23,865 nucleotides of DNA, taken from the IMG/VR virus record IMGVR_UViG_3300025872_000304, positions 1-23,865 of that record. One strand, 5' to 3'. Below are positions 22,151 to 23,865 of the stretch, in pieces. Within the stretch, counting starts at the first letter, position 1. Each line of letters starts with the position of its first letter. The notes under the pieces are model-generated. The model was not told the DNA's origin. It did no database searches and worked only from the letters and a program-made list of their open reading frames with translations. The translations under genes and the position numbers were made by a program. The stretch comes from a virus.

Positions 22151-22914
22151 GACTTGAGTGTGATGGTTTTCATGATCGGCAACCCCGGCCAAGCGTCCAG
22201 TTCCTGACAGTGCTTGAGATTCGCGACCAGCTCGTCGAGCTTGAGGTTTGCGTTTTGCAGTACTGCCTCGTCTGGTTTAACCCACTGTGCAAGGTGCGGC
22301 ATCTCGGTGTCCACGACAAGGAAGTAGAAGTCAACCTCATCAAGGCTGTGGATCTGCTTGAGCCCGTAGGCGTACCACGCCGCCTGCCTGTCGTACTTCA
22401 AGCCGAAGAACTTGGAGTCAAACCGCAGGATGTCGCTGGTGGTCTTGAGGTCCACAATCGCTGGTCTGCCTTTGATCTCGGTGATGAGATCGGGCCTGCC
22501 CTTGCACTGCAATCCACCGCGCTCCCAGAACATCGAGCCCTCGATGATCTTCTTTGCAGTGATCATGTTCATGAGCGGCTGGGCGGCTTCAGCGGCACCC
22601 TCGATGCGAGCAACCTCTTCAGCGTTCATTACGAACTTGCCTTGGTTGTCCACACAGAAAGCCTCCCATTCGGCCTTGCCAGCGTTGGTTCGACGGTTGA
22701 TCTCCGGTGCCTGCACATAGTCCACGCGCCCCTCCAGCAGGAGCGAGTGAATGCAGGTGCCAATCTCCATCTCGCGGGTTGGCTTGAACTCCTGCCCTCC
22801 ACGCCACTGGTAGTACTTGGGACACACGCTGAAGGCATCGAGCTGATGCTTGGACAGACCGGGCATCTTCCTGTACTCGGCCATATCCAGATTTTGAATT
22901 AGTTCTCGTTTCAT
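22132..22914 (-). CDS. PD-(D/E)XK exonuclease, RecE/exonuclease VIII-like
   Basis: This 260-residue protein has the layout of phage RecE-type nucleases. The N-terminal GLSKHQLDAFSVCPKYYQWR is followed by METIGT-like EIGTCIHSLLLEG (about residues 50-62). The catalytic site is GLQCKGRPDLI (metal-binding Asp) then AIVDLKTTSD (the D-x-K pair), followed by YDRQAAWYAYGL (the conserved Gln and Tyr). It would degrade one strand at DNA ends so that a single-strand annealing protein can pair them. No RecT-like partner is visible in the window; it may lie to the right. It overlaps the upstream gene by ATGA. It sits between the two helicase fragments. Confidence 0.85.
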   Translation of the reverse strand: MKRELIQNLDMAEYRKMPGLSKHQLDAFSVCPKYYQWRGGQEFKPTREMEIGTCIHSLLLEGRVDYVQAPEINRRTNAGKAEWEAFCVDNQGKFVMNAEEVARIEGAAEAAQPLMNMITAKKIIEGSMFWERGGLQCKGRPDLITEIKGRPAIVDLKTTSDILRFDSKFFGLKYDRQAAWYAYGLKQIHSLDEVDFYFLVVDTEMPHLAQWVKPDEAVLQNANLKLDELVANLKHCQELDAWPGLPIMKTITLKSWQVGS

Positions 22915-23237
22915 TTTACTTTGTAGGATTTGTTGACTTGCAATGCTCCGCAGCCGATGACATGCCCGATGCTGTTGCGGATCAGCTTACTTGGTGACGC
23001 CAAGTCGTTTCTGTCTGGCAGCGCCTCACGAACGTGCGTCGGCACGATGTAAAGCACGCCCCTTTTTGGCTCGGGCAGATTGGAAACACCAGCAAATTCC
23101 GCGATCATAATCGGCACGCCTTCGATCATGTCCACCTGCATGAGGTGACCGTGACTGCGGCTGACGATTCCCGATGGCTCCAAGTCACCATATCCGGTGA
23201 CGTTAATTTTGTGTGGTGTCAGATTTATAAACTTCAT
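22911..23237 (-). CDS. Conserved phage protein with INLTPH motif, function unknown
   Basis: This 108-residue protein begins MKFINLTPHKINVTGYG. It contains SGIVSRSHGH, EFAGVSNLPEPKRGVLYIV and SPSKLIRNSIGHVIGCGAL. A family with this INLTPH start and YIV-type strand is common in phage genomes, without an assigned function. Its ATG lies 35 bases inside the helicase Walker A fragment in another frame, and its stop is coupled by ATGA to the nuclease gene. Confidence 0.7.
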   Translation of the reverse strand: MKFINLTPHKINVTGYGDLEPSGIVSRSHGHLMQVDMIEGVPIMIAEFAGVSNLPEPKRGVLYIVPTHVREALPDRNDLASPSKLIRNSIGHVIGCGALQVNKSYKVK

Positions 23238-23505
23238 GTTGCAGGATGTTTGCTATTATGTTTAGTACGATTGTTGTTTTTCCGCTTTTGGTTTCTCCAC
23301 CAAAGACGATCAGGTCTGTTTCACGCATTGGTGTGATATTGTCAATCTCAGGGAATCCCGTCCGTATCCGCATGTTTGCGTCATCGCCCTTCTCGTAACG
23401 ATTGGTCGCTTCAACAAGCATTGCGTTTTTGTCCAGAATACTCGGAGGGCTGATCTCGTTCTTAACCCCTTCACTAACAGCCACAAGGGAAGTCAGGAAG
23501 TCATT
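23203..23505 (-). CDS. DnaB-like replicative helicase, middle fragment with Walker A
   Basis: This frame encodes NDFLTSLVAVSEGVKNEISP, a linker, then TGFPEIDNITP and Walker A GGETKSGKTTIVLNIIANIL, then diverges after LQHE to end VYKSDTTQN. The sequence up to LQHE is what DnaB has immediately before the strand that opens the distant C-terminal fragment. The frame is open upstream to 23637 but DnaB-like only from about 23505. It has no good start codon: a GTG at 23484 lacks a ribosome binding site. It lies in the +1 frame relative to the N-terminal domain gene, whose stop is exactly at the junction. I therefore place its 5' limit at that junction. Confidence 0.78.
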   Translation of the reverse strand, partial: NDFLTSLVAVSEGVKNEISPPSILDKNAMLVEATNRYEKGDDANMRIRTGFPEIDNITPMRETDLIVFGGETKSGKTTIVLNIIANILQHEVYKSDTTQN

Positions 23506-23509
23506 AAGG
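23503..23509 (-). other. Possible +1 frameshift site CCT-TAA-T at the helicase domain junction
   Basis: Slipping one base forward on CCT places CTT in the P site and AAT next, bypassing TAA and joining KTEP to NDFLTSLV. The layout, a slippery codon before a stop, resembles known +1 sites such as the RF2 CTT-TGA. A GAGG sequence lies 11 bases upstream, further than in RF2. A single-base sequencing error would look the same. Confidence 0.4.
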
Positions 23510-23865
23510 TTCAGTCTTAACCTCGCCCTGCGCGTTATGGATGACGATCTGCATCGCCCTCCTCTTTGCCGCAGTGCGGGTAAGCTCGATGAACTCGGGT
23601 GCAAGCGCAAGCAGGGGGCAGACCGTGTACAACTCACTCAACTCATAAAACTCCAGATGAGTGTCCTGCCGTGCCAGCTCGTACAGCACACGGATGTCCG
23701 TCGCCTTGCCTTGCGCGGCCTGTTGCAGGGTGACCTCTGCAATCTTACGCAGGCGCAAATCAAAGATGTCTGTTGTGCTGAACGCGAGTTCCGTGATCTT
23801 AAGCAGGGCATCTTCGGGGTGGTTGAGGATGACGCTGATCAATCCCTTCTCCGCCTCTTCAGCCA
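23504..23865 (-). CDS. DnaB-like helicase N-terminal domain (partial, 5' end outside window)
   Basis: The frame runs off the right edge. It reads AEEAEKGLISVILNHPEDAL, then IFDLRLRKIAEVTLQQAAQG, KATDIRVLYELARQD and EFIELTRTAAKRRAMQIVIH, matching the DnaB N-terminal domain in order. An internal TTG (23842) could be read as a start, but the match continues upstream of it, so the true start is outside. It ends GEVKTEP then TAA at 23504-23506. The next helicase segment continues in the +1 frame from this point. This domain mediates hexamer-ring contacts and primase or loader binding. Confidence 0.8.
   Translation of the reverse strand, partial: AEEAEKGLISVILNHPEDALLKITELAFSTTDIFDLRLRKIAEVTLQQAAQGKATDIRVLYELARQDTHLEFYELSELYTVCPLLALAPEFIELTRTAAKRRAMQIVIHNAQGEVKTEP

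Noticed and set aside
22210-22902. A 230-codon plus-strand frame
   Set aside because: It lies antisense to the PD-(D/E)XK nuclease, whose catalytic motifs are clear.
21632-23237. Split intein or intron joining the helicase pieces
   Set aside because: There is no N-intein after LQHE, no C-intein ending in HN before KKGVMIV, and no intron maturase or endonuclease gene in the interval; the genes there look like ordinary phage genes.

Overview
The window is a segment of a tailed double-stranded DNA bacteriophage or prophage. Every gene I can support lies on the minus strand, so transcription runs from high to low coordinates and the window is best read from right to left. The phage evidence is a large terminase with Walker A/B and nuclease motifs, a portal, a scaffold-like protein, an SU10-like major capsid protein, connector and fibre genes, and a replication/recombination block with a DnaB-type helicase and a RecE-like PD-(D/E)XK nuclease. 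I see no tRNA, rRNA, integrase, lysis enzyme or CRISPR array. The host cannot be named from this sequence. The capsid/tail order would suit a short-tailed phage, but the window shows no tape-measure or sheath gene that would decide it.

Layout from right to left. (1) About 23865-21036: replication and recombination. A DnaB-like helicase is present in three pieces: an N-terminal domain that runs off the window, a Walker A piece in the +1 frame, and, 1.6 kb away, a piece with all the remaining helicase motifs. Four genes including the nuclease lie between the second and third pieces. (2) About 21039-17208: a tightly packed run of some fifteen small early genes, many joined by ATGA or GTGA overlaps, mostly of unknown function. 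They include zinc ribbons, a phage ABA-sandwich-like protein and a DUF3846-like protein, and end with a helix-turn-helix protein that is a candidate small terminase. (3) About 17207-14022: an accessory cassette with repeat-rich flanks. It encodes a zinc-ribbon/amidoligase-like protein interrupted by one in-frame TAG, a class II glutamine amidotransferase, a 51-residue membrane protein and an unknown 142-residue protein. (4) About 13684-7323: packaging and head genes (large terminase, portal, small unknown protein, scaffold, major capsid). (5) 7113-1: connector-like proteins and three fibre or adhesin genes, the last longer than 1181 codons and cut by the left window edge.

How it fits together: the early operon would supply replication, recombination and small regulators. 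Terminase, portal, scaffold and capsid build and fill the head, and the fibre set recognises the host. The cassette between the small-terminase candidate and the large terminase looks like cargo. An amidoligase paired with a glutaminase domain predicts ATP-dependent amide-bond formation using glutamine-derived ammonia, on an unknown target. The most unusual observations are the fractured helicase, with Walker A and Walker B on separate reading frames 1.6 kb apart and no visible intein, and the TAG inside the zinc-ribbon/amidoligase reading frame.
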